From positions 248,001 to 312,000 of the forward strand of contig NZ_FQUJ01000004.1 of NCBI RefSeq assembly GCF_900128925.1: DNA of 64,000 nucleotides. Reading direction: 5' to 3'. Within the stretch, counting starts at the first letter, position 1; every line of letters begins with the position of its first letter. Source of the DNA: Modicisalibacter ilicicola DSM 19980. Lineage in GTDB: Bacteria > Pseudomonadota > Gammaproteobacteria > Pseudomonadales > Halomonadaceae. The position numbers and the translations under genes were made by a program. Below are positions 8,488 to 16,309 of the stretch, piece by piece. The notes below the pieces were generated by a model. It did no database searches, was not told the DNA's origin, and saw only the letters and a program-made list of their open reading frames with translations.

Positions 8488-8528
8488 CTATAGCGATGGC
8501 CACCGGGATGGATGTTGACTTGAGTCAC
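8488..8528 (-). promoter_or_regulatory. ANR/FNR class II promoter of the hemN-like gene
   Basis: TTGACTTGAGTCAC at 8515-8528 fits the ANR box TTGAY-N4-RTCAA with one mismatch in the second half. On the minus strand TATAGT at 8488-8493 is centred 31 bp from the box centre, the spacing of FNR class II promoters (box at -41.5). This predicts transcription from about 8480, giving a leader of about 25 nt before ATG 8455. The Anr gene lies just upstream on the same strand. Confidence 0.68.
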
Positions 8529-8596
8529 GTCCGCTCATGCCGAAACGCGTGAGAGGGCTCGCGCAGCAATCCTCGGTATGGGCCCGGGCTGCGCCC

Positions 8597-9367
8597 TCAG
8601 GCGCGCCCCGAGCGGGTCGTGTCGCTGGCGTCCGGCCCCGTGCCGTAGGCGAGCTCGGTCAAGGCGCACTTGTCGAGGATGGAAACTTCCTTGCCGGCGA
8701 TGCTCAACAACCCCTGCTCTTCCAGACGTCGGAAGGTCCGGCTCATGGTCTCGGGGACGAGGCCCAGGTAGTTGCCGAGATCCAGTCGCGACATCGGCAG
8801 GCGAAAGCGGCTGGCGGAGAGGCCGCGATTGGCGAAGCGGTCCGAGAAGTTCAGGAGGATGGCCGCCAGACGCTGTTCCGCCGAACGCCGGGTCAGGAGC
8901 TGGGCGGTACCCTGCTCGGTCACCAGTTCCCGGCTCATGATCCTCACCAGCTGGTGCTGTAGCGCCGGAGCCTGTTCACCCAGGGCTTCCAGGGAGTTGA
9001 ACGGAATCTCGCACACGCTGGTGGTCTCCATGGCGATGGCCGCGGAAGGGTGGCGATCGGAGGTGATCGCGTCGAGGCCGATCACCTCGCCGGGCAAGTG
9101 GAACCCGGAGATGTGCTCGTCGCCGTTCGAGAGCAGGGTGGAGGTCTTGATCGATCCGGTGCGCACCGCGTAGATCGCAGTGAAGGGGTGCCCTGCCTGG
9201 AAAAGATAGTCGCCGCGGGCGATCGGCTTGCGCCGATGGACGATCTCCTCGAGCTTGCCGATGTCTGCCGTCGAGAGCGATTCGGGCAGGCACAGCGATC
9301 TCAGGCGGCAATTGCGGCAGCTGTCGCGCACCTCCTTCAGCGTCGTCACGCCACGGGGCAGGGACAT
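8597..9367 (-). CDS. anr: Oxygen-sensing Crp/Fnr regulator Anr/Fnr
   Basis: 256 aa. N-terminal cysteines at residues 17, 20 and 26 (SCRNCRLRSLC) and Cys119 (TSVCEI) are the four ligands of the oxygen-labile 4Fe-4S cluster. A cyclic-nucleotide-type beta-roll, dimerisation helix and winged helix-turn-helix follow, with recognition helix LVPETMSRTFRRL (E..SR as in FNR). A strong ribosome site GAGGAGA precedes the ATG. It activates anaerobic genes through TTGAT-N4-ATCAA sites. Candidate sites lie before the hemN-like gene and two narK genes here. The anr-hemN neighbourhood is also known in Pseudomonas. Confidence 0.92.
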   Translation of the reverse strand: MSLPRGVTTLKEVRDSCRNCRLRSLCLPESLSTADIGKLEEIVHRRKPIARGDYLFQAGHPFTAIYAVRTGSIKTSTLLSNGDEHISGFHLPGEVIGLDAITSDRHPSAAIAMETTSVCEIPFNSLEALGEQAPALQHQLVRIMSRELVTEQGTAQLLTRRSAEQRLAAILLNFSDRFANRGLSASRFRLPMSRLDLGNYLGLVPETMSRTFRRLEEQGLLSIAGKEVSILDKCALTELAYGTGPDASDTTRSGRA

Positions 9368-9588
9368 GGTGTTGTTCTCCTCACAGCAGGCCTTGCATGT
9401 CGATACGTGCGATTCTAACGAAAAGAGGGCAAGGGCTCGATGGTTATGTGCGCATAGTATAGGTTAAACGAGTGGGTATCGAGTGGTCGCGAGAGATGAC
9501 GGCCCGGGCTCGCTTGTACACATCCGTAGTATGTACTTGTAGCATCGGCAACAGCGTTTTCAACTTGAAAGGTAAGGAGAGTGTCTCG
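9368..9588. other. Divergent intergenic region between anr and the AhpD-like gene
   Basis: 221 bp without a gene. It should carry promoters in both directions. The ribosome site of anr is at its left end and AAGGAGAG of the CMD-family gene at its right end. I find no convincing ANR or NarL box in it. Confidence 0.5.
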
Positions 9589-9909
9589 ATGTCTCAGCAG
9601 AATCTGCCCTCGGGCGCCGGCGAAGTCGCCAACGACTATCCCGAGATCTGGGAAGCCTACGCTGCCCTTGGCGAGGCTTGTGCCAAGGCTGGCCCCCTGG
9701 ACGAGCGGACTCGCCGTCTGGTCAAGTTGGCCCTGGCCGTGGGAGCGCGTTCCGAGGGGGCCGTGCACTCCCACGCCCGGCGGGCCATGCAGGAATCCAT
9801 CGGTGCCGAGGAGCTCAAGCAGGTGGCGATGCTGTCGATTCCCACCCTGGGCTTCCCCGCGGCCGTGGCGGCGCTGACCTGGATCGAGGACGTCACCGAC
9901 GGGCGCTGA
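9589..9909 (+). CDS. Carboxymuconolactone decarboxylase (AhpD-like) family protein without catalytic cysteines
   Basis: 106 aa from the ATG at 9589, chosen because AAGGAGAG lies at correct distance. The single CMD domain shows LDERTRRLVKLALAVGARSEGAVHSHARRA. In AhpD-type enzymes this region holds E..C..C..H, where the cysteines do the redox work; here no cysteine is present and only the glutamate and histidine remain. It is therefore unlikely to be a peroxidase of AhpD type and could be a CMD-family lyase-like or uncharacterised protein. It is convergent with a narK gene. Confidence 0.7.
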   Translation: MSQQNLPSGAGEVANDYPEIWEAYAALGEACAKAGPLDERTRRLVKLALAVGARSEGAVHSHARRAMQESIGAEELKQVAMLSIPTLGFPAAVAALTWIEDVTDGR

Positions 9910-9914
9910 ACCTG

Positions 9915-9947
9915 ATCGCACCCGCGCTGATTTGCCGCGGGTGCGAT
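9915..9947 (+). terminator. Hairpin terminator after the AhpD-like gene
   Basis: Perfect 12-bp stem (atcgcacccgcg / cgcgggtgcgat) with a 9-nt loop, 6 bp after the stop codon. A short T-rich stretch follows after a few bases (aacttttct). Likely intrinsic terminator for the plus-strand gene. Confidence 0.6.
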
Positions 9948-9964
9948 GCGTCAACTTTTCTAAC

Positions 9965-9991
9965 TACCGCCCCGGCCACGCCAGGGCGGTA
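9965..9991 (-). terminator. Hairpin terminator after the narK-family gene
   Basis: TACCGCCC and GGGCGGTA form an 8-bp stem just after the stop of the minus-strand carrier. The minus strand continues with GTTAGAAAAG, without a clear T run. It probably ends the minus-strand transcript in this convergent gap. Confidence 0.5.
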
Positions 9992-9998
9992 TCTCGGT

Positions 9999-11372
9999 TC
10001 ATGATGCCGGTTCGTTATCCTGGGTGTCTGCACCACGTGCCGGATGGCGCCTGGCATAGGCGGCGGCCGGCCCCTGGATCTCGGGCAGATAGCGGAAGCG
10101 CTCCTCGGCGAGTTCGGGGACACGCTGACGCTCCATGCGCCGAATCGCGCCGTGCATCCAGATCAGCGACACCGCCACGAGCACGAAGAGCACCATGTAG
10201 GAGCTGGTCCACACCCCGGTGAGATCGAGCACGGCACCGAACAGGATCGGCAGGAAGAAGCCGCCCAGGCCGCCGATCATGCCCACCAGGCCGCCGACGG
10301 ACCCCACGTTCTCGGGATAGTAGACCGGGATGTGCTTGTACACCGCCGCCTTGCCCAGGGACATGAAGAAACCGAGCAGCACGGTGAGCACCACCACGCC
10401 CCACAGCGGCATTGCCAGGGTGAAGGCGATCTCTCCTTCCTTGCCTTGCACCACGTAGCTGGTCTCGGGGTAGGCGAGCAGGAACAGGCACACCAGCGAG
10501 GCGATGAAGGTCAGGTACATGATCGCCCGGGCGCCGTAGCGATCCGACAGCCAGCCCCCCAGGGCACGGAACACGCTGGCCGGCAGGGTATAGAGGGCCG
10601 CCAGGGTGCCGGCCACGGCGATGCTCACCTCGTAGGCGCCGACGTAGTAGCGCGGCAGGTAGGAGGCCAGGGCGACGAAGGCGCCGAAGACGAAGAAGTA
10701 GTAGAGCGAGAAGCGCCATACCTGGAGATGCTTGAGCGGTTCGAGTTGTGCCCGGGTGGAGGTGGGCTTGCCGCCTCGGCCGCGCCGCGATCGGGTCAAC
10801 GGGTCCTCCTGGGTGAACACCCAGAAGGCGACGGCCATCACCGCCAGCACGATGGCATAGACCACGGCGGTGCGCTCCCAGCCTACCGCCAGCAGCAGGA
10901 AAGGCGCCCCGAAATTGGTCACGGCCGCGCCGGCGTTGCCGGCACCGAAGATGCCCAGGGCGGTGCCTTGCTTCTCCTTTTCGAACCAGTAGGAGGTGTA
11001 GGCGATGCCGACGATGAAGGAGCCGCCGGCCAGGCCGACGCCTAGGGCCGCCACCAGAAACATCGCGTAAGTCTCGACATAGGAGAGCAGGAAGACGCAG
11101 ACGGCGGTGATCATCATCAGCAGGCTGAACACCCGACGCCCGCCAAACTGTTCGGTCCAGATGCCCAGGAAGAGGCGGCTGATCGAGCCGGTCAGCACCG
11201 GTGTGGCCACCAGGATGCCGAACTGGGTCTCGTTGAGTCCCAGGTCCTGCTTGATCTTGACGCCGATGATGGAAAAGATCGTCCACACGGCGAAACACGT
11301 GGTGAATGCCACGGTGCTGAAGGCCAACGCCCGGTATTGCTGCGGGCGGGTCACTCCTTCGAGATGCTGCAT
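9999..11372 (-). CDS. narK: NarK-family nitrate/nitrite transporter (MFS, NNP)
   Basis: 457 aa and twelve predicted membrane helices. The start at 11372 is supported by GGAGGGAG; a longer in-frame form to 11450 would begin inside the ANR box. It has a nitrate-signature-like stretch at TALGIFGAGNAGAAVTNFG and the MFS loop motifs FGGRR and SDRYGAR. It should exchange nitrate and nitrite or co-import nitrate with protons at the inner membrane. It is the last gene of a minus-strand nitrate-transport row, but has its own promoter with a perfect ANR box 78 bp upstream. It is a divergent paralogue of the other three carriers here. Confidence 0.82.
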   Translation of the reverse strand: MQHLEGVTRPQQYRALAFSTVAFTTCFAVWTIFSIIGVKIKQDLGLNETQFGILVATPVLTGSISRLFLGIWTEQFGGRRVFSLLMMITAVCVFLLSYVETYAMFLVAALGVGLAGGSFIVGIAYTSYWFEKEKQGTALGIFGAGNAGAAVTNFGAPFLLLAVGWERTAVVYAIVLAVMAVAFWVFTQEDPLTRSRRGRGGKPTSTRAQLEPLKHLQVWRFSLYYFFVFGAFVALASYLPRYYVGAYEVSIAVAGTLAALYTLPASVFRALGGWLSDRYGARAIMYLTFIASLVCLFLLAYPETSYVVQGKEGEIAFTLAMPLWGVVVLTVLLGFFMSLGKAAVYKHIPVYYPENVGSVGGLVGMIGGLGGFFLPILFGAVLDLTGVWTSSYMVLFVLVAVSLIWMHGAIRRMERQRVPELAEERFRYLPEIQGPAAAYARRHPARGADTQDNEPAS

Positions 11373-11449
11373 CGCTCCCTCCTCGCCTGCTTGGCTCGAG
11401 ACTCTCACATGACAGGCGAACAGCCTGACATGCCGCCCAAGGCTGTCCA

Positions 11450-11463
11450 TTGACGCGGATCAA
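11450..11463 (-). promoter_or_regulatory. Consensus ANR/FNR box upstream of narK
   Basis: TTGACGCGGATCAA matches TTGAY-N4-ATCAA fully. It is centred at 11456.5, so transcription would begin near 11415 if the promoter is class II, leaving a leader of about 40 nt. The matching -10 hexamer is weak (around 11423-11428). It supports anaerobic activation of the narK gene at 9999-11372. Confidence 0.75.
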
Positions 11464-11520
11464 TATAGAAGGGGGCGTCTTGTCTCGCCCGAGGAGTTTG
11501 CTACCACGTAGAAACGCCGA

Positions 11521-11551
11521 GGGGGCGCCCGACCGGTTGTCGGGCGCCCCC
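11521..11551 (-). terminator. Strong hairpin after the second narK-family gene
   Basis: GGGGGCGCCCGAC and GTCGGGCGCCCCC form a perfect 13-bp stem with a 5-nt loop. It lies about 20 bp after the stop codon of the gene at 11573-13072. The minus strand lacks a long T run after it, so it may act as a terminator or a 3' stabilising structure. Confidence 0.65.
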
Positions 11552-11572
11552 TCGGGTTGCTTCAGCTACCGC

Positions 11573-13072
11573 TTAGCCCTTGGCTTTCGCAGCCTGCAGG
11601 TGCTGCTCCTCGATCTGGCGATCAACGGACGACACGTAGTACTCCTCCTCGAAGGCGTTCTCCGGCTCCTTGAGCCACAGCAGGCAGATCAGCCAGCTGA
11701 TGAAGGCGCCGGTGGCGATGATGAAGAAGAACTGACTCGGCGTGACGAAGGTGAAGATCGTCAGGTAAACCACCGCTCCCACGTTGCCATAGGCGCCTGC
11801 CATGCCGGAGATCTGTCCGGTGATGCGGCGCTTGATGGAGGGGATGATGCCGAAGGTGGCACCTTCCGCCCCTTGCACGAAGAAGGAGGTGAAGATGGTG
11901 ATGACGATGGCGATGACCAGCGGCCAGGAGGAGTTGAGCAGGCCCATGAGCGTGAAGCCCACCGCGATGCCGAGCATGTAGCTGAGCATCACGAAGCGAC
12001 GGTTGCCCATGCGATCCGACACCAGGCCACCCATGGGGCGTGCCACCAGGTTCACGAAGGCGAAGGAGGCGGCGATCAGGCCGGCCATGGCGGCATTCAG
12101 CCCCCAGGTCTGCTCGAAGAACATCGGCAGCATGGAAACCACCGCGAGCTCCGCACCGAAGTTGGCGAAGTAGGTGCTGTTGAGCGCCGCGACGCTGTTG
12201 AACGGGTACTTGTCATCCTCCGGCACGCCCTTCTTGAGGATCGGCACGTTGACGCGCAGGATCTGCACGATCTGGTAGACGACGATGGCAGCGATGACCA
12301 GATAGGCGATGGTGGCCCCGGTGGTCGAGAGGTAGCCGATCTTCTGGATGCGCCATACCAGGATGGAGAGCACACCGATCAGCGGGATGGTCCAGAGGAT
12401 CAGCTTGATCATGTCGCCCCAGCTGCTGACCTCCATGGCGGCTGCCTTGCGCGGCTTGCGATGCGCCTTGGCATCCGGGCCGTCGGTGATGGCGAACCAG
12501 TAGTAGACGCCGTAGGCGGCCATGACGATGGCGCTCTGGGCGATGGCCCAGCGCCAGCCGTCTTCACCGGCATACATGGTCAACGCAATGGTGGGCAGGG
12601 TCATGGCGGCGGCGGCGGAACCGAAGTTGCCCCAGCCGGCGTAGAAACCCTCGGCGAAGCCGATGTCCCGCGGCTTGAACCACAGCGCGGTCATGTGGAT
12701 GCCCACCACGAAGCCGGCACCGATGGAGCTGAGCACCAGGCGCGAGACCAGCAGCTGCATCATGGTATCGCCGAAGGCGAACACCAGGGCGGGAATCGAC
12801 ATGGTGACCATCAGGATCGAGAACACCCGACGCGGGCCGAAGCGATCCAGGGCCATACCGACCAGGATCCGCGCCGGAATGGTCAGGGCCACGTTGCAGA
12901 TGGCGAAGAGCTTCAAGTCGTCCGCGGTCAACCAGTCGACGCTGCGCAGCATGCTCGAGGCGAGCGGCGCCATGTTGAACCAGACGTAGAAGGTGATGAA
13001 GAAGGCAATCCAGGTCAGGTGCAACGCCCTGATCTCTGGACTGCGGAACTTGAAGATGGAGGAGACTTTCAT
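11573..13072 (-). CDS. narK: NarK/NasA-family nitrate/nitrite transporter (MFS, NNP)
   Basis: 499 aa. Starts MKVSSIFKFRSPEIRALHLT with about twelve helices. Nitrate-signature-like regions are FYAGWGNFGSAAAAM in the first half and GMAGAYGNVGAVVY in the second, each with the Gly/Asn-rich pattern of NNP carriers. There is an extended central loop and a charged C-terminus ending EEQHLQAAKAKG. GAGGAG precedes the start. It lies 52 bp after the universal stress protein gene on the same strand. It likely supplies nitrate to NarGHI or removes nitrite; direction and coupling cannot be read. Confidence 0.84.
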   Translation of the reverse strand: MKVSSIFKFRSPEIRALHLTWIAFFITFYVWFNMAPLASSMLRSVDWLTADDLKLFAICNVALTIPARILVGMALDRFGPRRVFSILMVTMSIPALVFAFGDTMMQLLVSRLVLSSIGAGFVVGIHMTALWFKPRDIGFAEGFYAGWGNFGSAAAAMTLPTIALTMYAGEDGWRWAIAQSAIVMAAYGVYYWFAITDGPDAKAHRKPRKAAAMEVSSWGDMIKLILWTIPLIGVLSILVWRIQKIGYLSTTGATIAYLVIAAIVVYQIVQILRVNVPILKKGVPEDDKYPFNSVAALNSTYFANFGAELAVVSMLPMFFEQTWGLNAAMAGLIAASFAFVNLVARPMGGLVSDRMGNRRFVMLSYMLGIAVGFTLMGLLNSSWPLVIAIVITIFTSFFVQGAEGATFGIIPSIKRRITGQISGMAGAYGNVGAVVYLTIFTFVTPSQFFFIIATGAFISWLICLLWLKEPENAFEEEYYVSSVDRQIEEQHLQAAKAKG

Positions 13073-13124
13073 GGTCGTATCATCCTGTATCCTGAAATAA
13101 GCGAGGTGTTGGAGAATCCGGAGT

Positions 13125-13583
13125 TCAAGGGCTGGGGAGTATCAACAGGGGACACTCTGCCCGTCGTGCCAGGAAGGAGCTGACGCTGCCGAAGGTCATG
13201 TAGTCCAGCTCGTCGACGAAGTAGGTCAGCGACTGGGCGATGATGCCGCCATCGGGCTTGTGGCTGTGCCGGGCGATGACCAGCAGGTCGGGGGTCTTCT
13301 TCTGGGTCGCCTGGAGCAGCCCCTTGCGGGCATCCCCCTCGGCGAGAAGTGTCTCGGCCTCGAACTCCTCCTTCTGGGCGAAGGCCACGCCCTCTTCCAG
13401 CGCTCGCTTGAGCTCGTCGTACTCCTCCTGGAACAGTGATTCGTTGGCATCCGTGGCGTCGCGTGGGTTTTCCGCCACGCCCACCAGCAGCAGCGATGGC
13501 TTCATCGGCCGGAACATGTCGATGATCTGGGCCAGGGCCAGCTTGGCGTTACGCGACCCGTCATAGGCGATCATGATTTTCAT
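13125..13583 (-). CDS. Universal stress protein, UspA family
   Basis: 152 aa from MKIMIAYDGS, chosen because GAGAGG lies before this ATG. Single Usp domain of about 150 residues: N-terminal MIAYDGSRNAKLAL, a LLVIARHSH segment and the C-terminal FGSVSSFLARRAECPLLILP, close to the ATP-binding G-2x-G-9x-G(S/T) pattern. Single-domain Usp proteins often help survival under oxygen limitation. Its place between two nitrate carriers suggests joint anaerobic expression. I see no own ANR box; a terminator separates it from the upstream narK. Confidence 0.85.
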   Translation of the reverse strand: MKIMIAYDGSRNAKLALAQIIDMFRPMKPSLLLVGVAENPRDATDANESLFQEEYDELKRALEEGVAFAQKEEFEAETLLAEGDARKGLLQATQKKTPDLLVIARHSHKPDGGIIAQSLTYFVDELDYMTFGSVSSFLARRAECPLLILPSP

Positions 13584-13631
13584 TGCGTACCTCTCATCAA
13601 TTCCCACAGGGTGGCTGGAGGTTGAGAAAAG

Positions 13632-13653
13632 GCCCGGGCACGTTGGCCCGGGC
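13632..13653 (-). terminator. Intrinsic terminator between narK and the usp gene
   Basis: GCCCGGGC occurs twice, 6 nt apart. Being self-complementary, the two copies pair in an 8-bp GC stem. The minus strand continues with CTTTTCT. It follows the stop codon of the minus-strand narK at 13662 by about 10 bp and ends that transcript before the usp gene. Confidence 0.65.
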
Positions 13654-13661
13654 TGTTGTTG

Positions 13662-15344
13662 TCAAGGGTTTCTTACGTCGGCGTTCTTGCGCAGGTAGAA
13701 CCACCAGTTGACCAGCAGGCAGAGGGCATAGAAGACCGCGAAGCCATACATGGCCATTTCCGGGGTGCCGGCCTTGATCTGTTCGCCCATCACCCGCGGG
13801 GCGATGAAGGCGCCGTAGGCGGCCACGGCGGAGGTCCAGCCCAGTACCGGACCCTTCTGCTGCACGTTGAAGATCACGCCGATGCTGCGGAAGGTGGAGC
13901 CGTTACCGATGCCGCTGGCGGCGAACAGCGCGATGAACAGCAGCAGGAACATCCAGAAGAACTGGTTGGGATCCGTGGAGTTGTAGGCCAGCATCATCAC
14001 GTAGCCCACGCCGACGGAGGCGGCGACCATGATGGCGGTCATGATCTGGGTGACGATGGCGCCGCCCAATTTATCGGAAATCCAGCCGCCCACCGGGCGA
14101 ATCAGGGCGCCGACGAAGGGACCCATCCAGGCCCAGGTCAGGGCGCTGGGGGCATCCGGGTTGGCCACCCGGGTCATGGTGCCGTCGGCGGCGACTTCCA
14201 TCATGTTGCCGAAGATGACGGTGATGGACAGCGGCAGGGCAGCGGAGAAGCCGATGAAGGAGCCGAAGGTGGCGATGTAGAGCACCGTCATCGCCCAGGT
14301 GTGCTTGTCCTTGAAGATGGCGAACTGGGTCTTGATGTTGGGCTTGATGCTACCCGGCAGCAGGCGCAGAAGCCCCACGGTCAGGGCGATGGTCAGCGGC
14401 AGGGCGATCCACATGTTGAGCAGGCCCAGGCCGACCGGCGCGGGCAGGAACAGGTAGAGCCCCACGGCAGCGGCCACGAAGCCGATGCCGTAAAGCCCCA
14501 GGATCTTGCCGAAGGCGGCCAGCGGAGTGCCCGGATGCGGGGTGATGGTGCGCAGGTTGTTCATGCCGAACCAGCCGGCGAAGGCCAGCGGAATCAGGAA
14601 GACCAGCCAGATGAAGCCGGCATTCTGGATCCAGGTATCGGTACCGGCATCGATGCGCCCGATCAGGGTGCCGCTGGCGCGCTGCAGTTCCATCGGGTCG
14701 CCGGCGATGGCGCCGAAGATGCCCACGGTCATCACCAGGGGAATCAGGATCTGCATGGTGGTCACGCCGAAGTTGCCCAGGCCGGCGTTCATGCCCAGGG
14801 CATAACCCTGCTGCTTCTTGGGGTAGAAGTTACTGATGTTGCTCATGGAGCAGGCGAAGTTGCCGCCCCCGATGCCCGACAGCAAGGCCAGCAGCTGGAA
14901 TACCCACAGCGGCGTATCCGGGTTCGTCAGCGCCAGGCCGGTGCCCAGCGCCGGGATCATCAGCAGGGCGGTGGTCAGGAAGATGGTGTTGCGTCCGCCG
15001 GCGATGCGAATCATGAAGGAGGCCGGGATGCGCAGGGTAGCGCCGGACAGACCGGCGATGGCGGTCAGGGTGAAGAGTTGCTCGACCCGGAAGGGAAAGC
15101 CCAGGTTGAGCATCTGGGTGGTGATCATGCCCCACATCAGCCAGACGGCGAAGCCCATCAGCAGGCTGGGGATCGAGATCCACAGGTTGCGGGTGGCAAT
15201 CTTCTTGCCTTCCCGATTCCAGAACTCCTCGTTTTCGATATCCCAGTGCTCGATGTCGGCGTTTCGGCGTTGCAGGCCGCCCCCCGAGTGCCCCCGGGCG
15301 CTGAGCGCACCGTCGTGTCCGATATCCACGTTCTTTTCGGTCAT
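13662..15344 (-). CDS. narK: Nitrate/nitrite transporter NarK (E. coli NarK/NarU-like)
   Basis: 560 aa from MTEKNVDIGH; the ATG has AGGGGGAAG before it. A cytoplasmic N-terminal extension holds DIEHWDIENEEFWNREGKKIATRN, like the start of E. coli NarK. Twelve helices follow, with the NNP signature GMNAGLGNFGV and a second one, GWTSAVAAYGAFI. Insertions in the loops make it about 100 aa longer than E. coli NarK. It is the closest of the four carriers to E. coli NarK and lies just downstream of narXL. An ANR-like box is in its promoter. Probable nitrate/nitrite exchanger. Confidence 0.88.
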   Translation of the reverse strand: MTEKNVDIGHDGALSARGHSGGGLQRRNADIEHWDIENEEFWNREGKKIATRNLWISIPSLLMGFAVWLMWGMITTQMLNLGFPFRVEQLFTLTAIAGLSGATLRIPASFMIRIAGGRNTIFLTTALLMIPALGTGLALTNPDTPLWVFQLLALLSGIGGGNFACSMSNISNFYPKKQQGYALGMNAGLGNFGVTTMQILIPLVMTVGIFGAIAGDPMELQRASGTLIGRIDAGTDTWIQNAGFIWLVFLIPLAFAGWFGMNNLRTITPHPGTPLAAFGKILGLYGIGFVAAAVGLYLFLPAPVGLGLLNMWIALPLTIALTVGLLRLLPGSIKPNIKTQFAIFKDKHTWAMTVLYIATFGSFIGFSAALPLSITVIFGNMMEVAADGTMTRVANPDAPSALTWAWMGPFVGALIRPVGGWISDKLGGAIVTQIMTAIMVAASVGVGYVMMLAYNSTDPNQFFWMFLLLFIALFAASGIGNGSTFRSIGVIFNVQQKGPVLGWTSAVAAYGAFIAPRVMGEQIKAGTPEMAMYGFAVFYALCLLVNWWFYLRKNADVRNP

Positions 15345-15637
15345 GCTGCTTCCCCCTCTAGATGAGCTTTCAGACGCGCTTTTATGGAGCCCCGCCTGGC
15401 GGTCGTCGCATTGAGCAAGATCAAGAGGCAGGGCTTTGAGGCGAAAGATACGCCCTATGCATAGAGGGGGAAACTGGTAAAAAAAGCTGCGAAAGCAGGG
15501 AGATACCACTTTCGAGATAGAGTAAGAAGTATTTTATCTATCTGTTAGTAAAGCGATTTTTGTGCAGTGCGGAGAAGAAATCCAAGCATTTTGATGATGC
15601 GCCGCTTTTTGGAGGTATCCACGAAAACCACCCCGGC
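15345..15637 (-). promoter_or_regulatory. narK promoter region with ANR-like box
   Basis: This 293-bp gap follows narL. TTGAGCAAGATCAA at 15411-15424 fits the ANR box with one mismatch (TTGAG for TTGAT/C). A CATAAA hexamer lies about 34 bp downstream on the minus strand, slightly far for class II. CTATGCATAG at 15455-15464 is a perfect palindrome of unknown role. A single NarL-like heptamer TACCACT lies near 15504. No gene is seen. Confidence 0.5.
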
Positions 15638-16303
15638 TCAATCGTCGATGCCTGCCTGCACCGCCCACACGGCGGCCTCCACCCGGGAGCGCAGGTTGAG
15701 CTTCTTGAGCAGGTGCTTGACATGCACCTTGACCGTGCCTTCGGTGATGTCGAGCTTGCGGGCGATCAGCTTGTTGGAAAGCCCCGCGGCCAGTTCACGC
15801 AGGATTTCCCGCTCGCGCTGGGTCAGGCTGTGCACATCCGGGGTGGCGGGCTTGCTGCGCTGATTGCGCAGGGCCTCGGCGAGCAGCGCCGTGAGGCTTT
15901 CGCTGATCACCATGCGGCCGAGCCCGGCCTGGCGTATCTGGCGCACCATCTCGTCCGGATCCATGTCCTTGAGCAGGTAGCCGTCGGCGCCGGCGCGCAG
16001 GGCGGCCACCACGTCCTCTTCATGATCCGAGACGGTGAACATTACCACGCGCCCGGCGAAATCCGCCTCGCGCAAGCGCTTCAGGGTCTCGATGCCGTTC
16101 ATGCCCGGCATGTTGAGATCCAGCAGGATCATGTCCGGATCGAGCTCCGTCGCCAGGCGCAGCCCCTCCTCGGGTTCGCCGGTCTCGCCGAGCAGTTCCA
16201 GGTCCTCCTCGAGCTCGAGCAGCTGCGCGACGCCTCGACGCAGCAGCGGGTGGTCGTCGATGATCAGAAGCGTGGCGGGGGAGTCGTGGACTGAGTTGAC
16301 CAT
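15638..16303 (-). CDS. narL: Nitrate/nitrite response regulator NarL
   Basis: 221 aa. The receiver has acidic residues IDDHP, the phospho-acceptor Asp62 (MILLDLNMPGMNG) and Lys in YLLKDMDPDE. A C-terminal LuxR/GerE helix-turn-helix follows with LTQREREIL and ITEGTVKVHVKHLLKKL, the K-V-VHVKH pattern of NarL/NarP. It binds TACYYMT heptamers and controls nitrate respiration genes. It lies 6 bp downstream of narX, forming a narXL operon. Candidate target heptamers are present before narG and before the fourth nitrate carrier. Confidence 0.92.
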   Translation of the reverse strand: MVNSVHDSPATLLIIDDHPLLRRGVAQLLELEEDLELLGETGEPEEGLRLATELDPDMILLDLNMPGMNGIETLKRLREADFAGRVVMFTVSDHEEDVVAALRAGADGYLLKDMDPDEMVRQIRQAGLGRMVISESLTALLAEALRNQRSKPATPDVHSLTQREREILRELAAGLSNKLIARKLDITEGTVKVHVKHLLKKLNLRSRVEAAVWAVQAGIDD

Positions 16304-16309
16304 CTTGGC

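Noticed and set aside
11450-13183. 577-codon plus-strand frame across the second narK-family gene
   Set aside because: It is rich in Asp, Glu, Gln, His and Gly, typical of the complement of a membrane-protein gene; no domain is seen.
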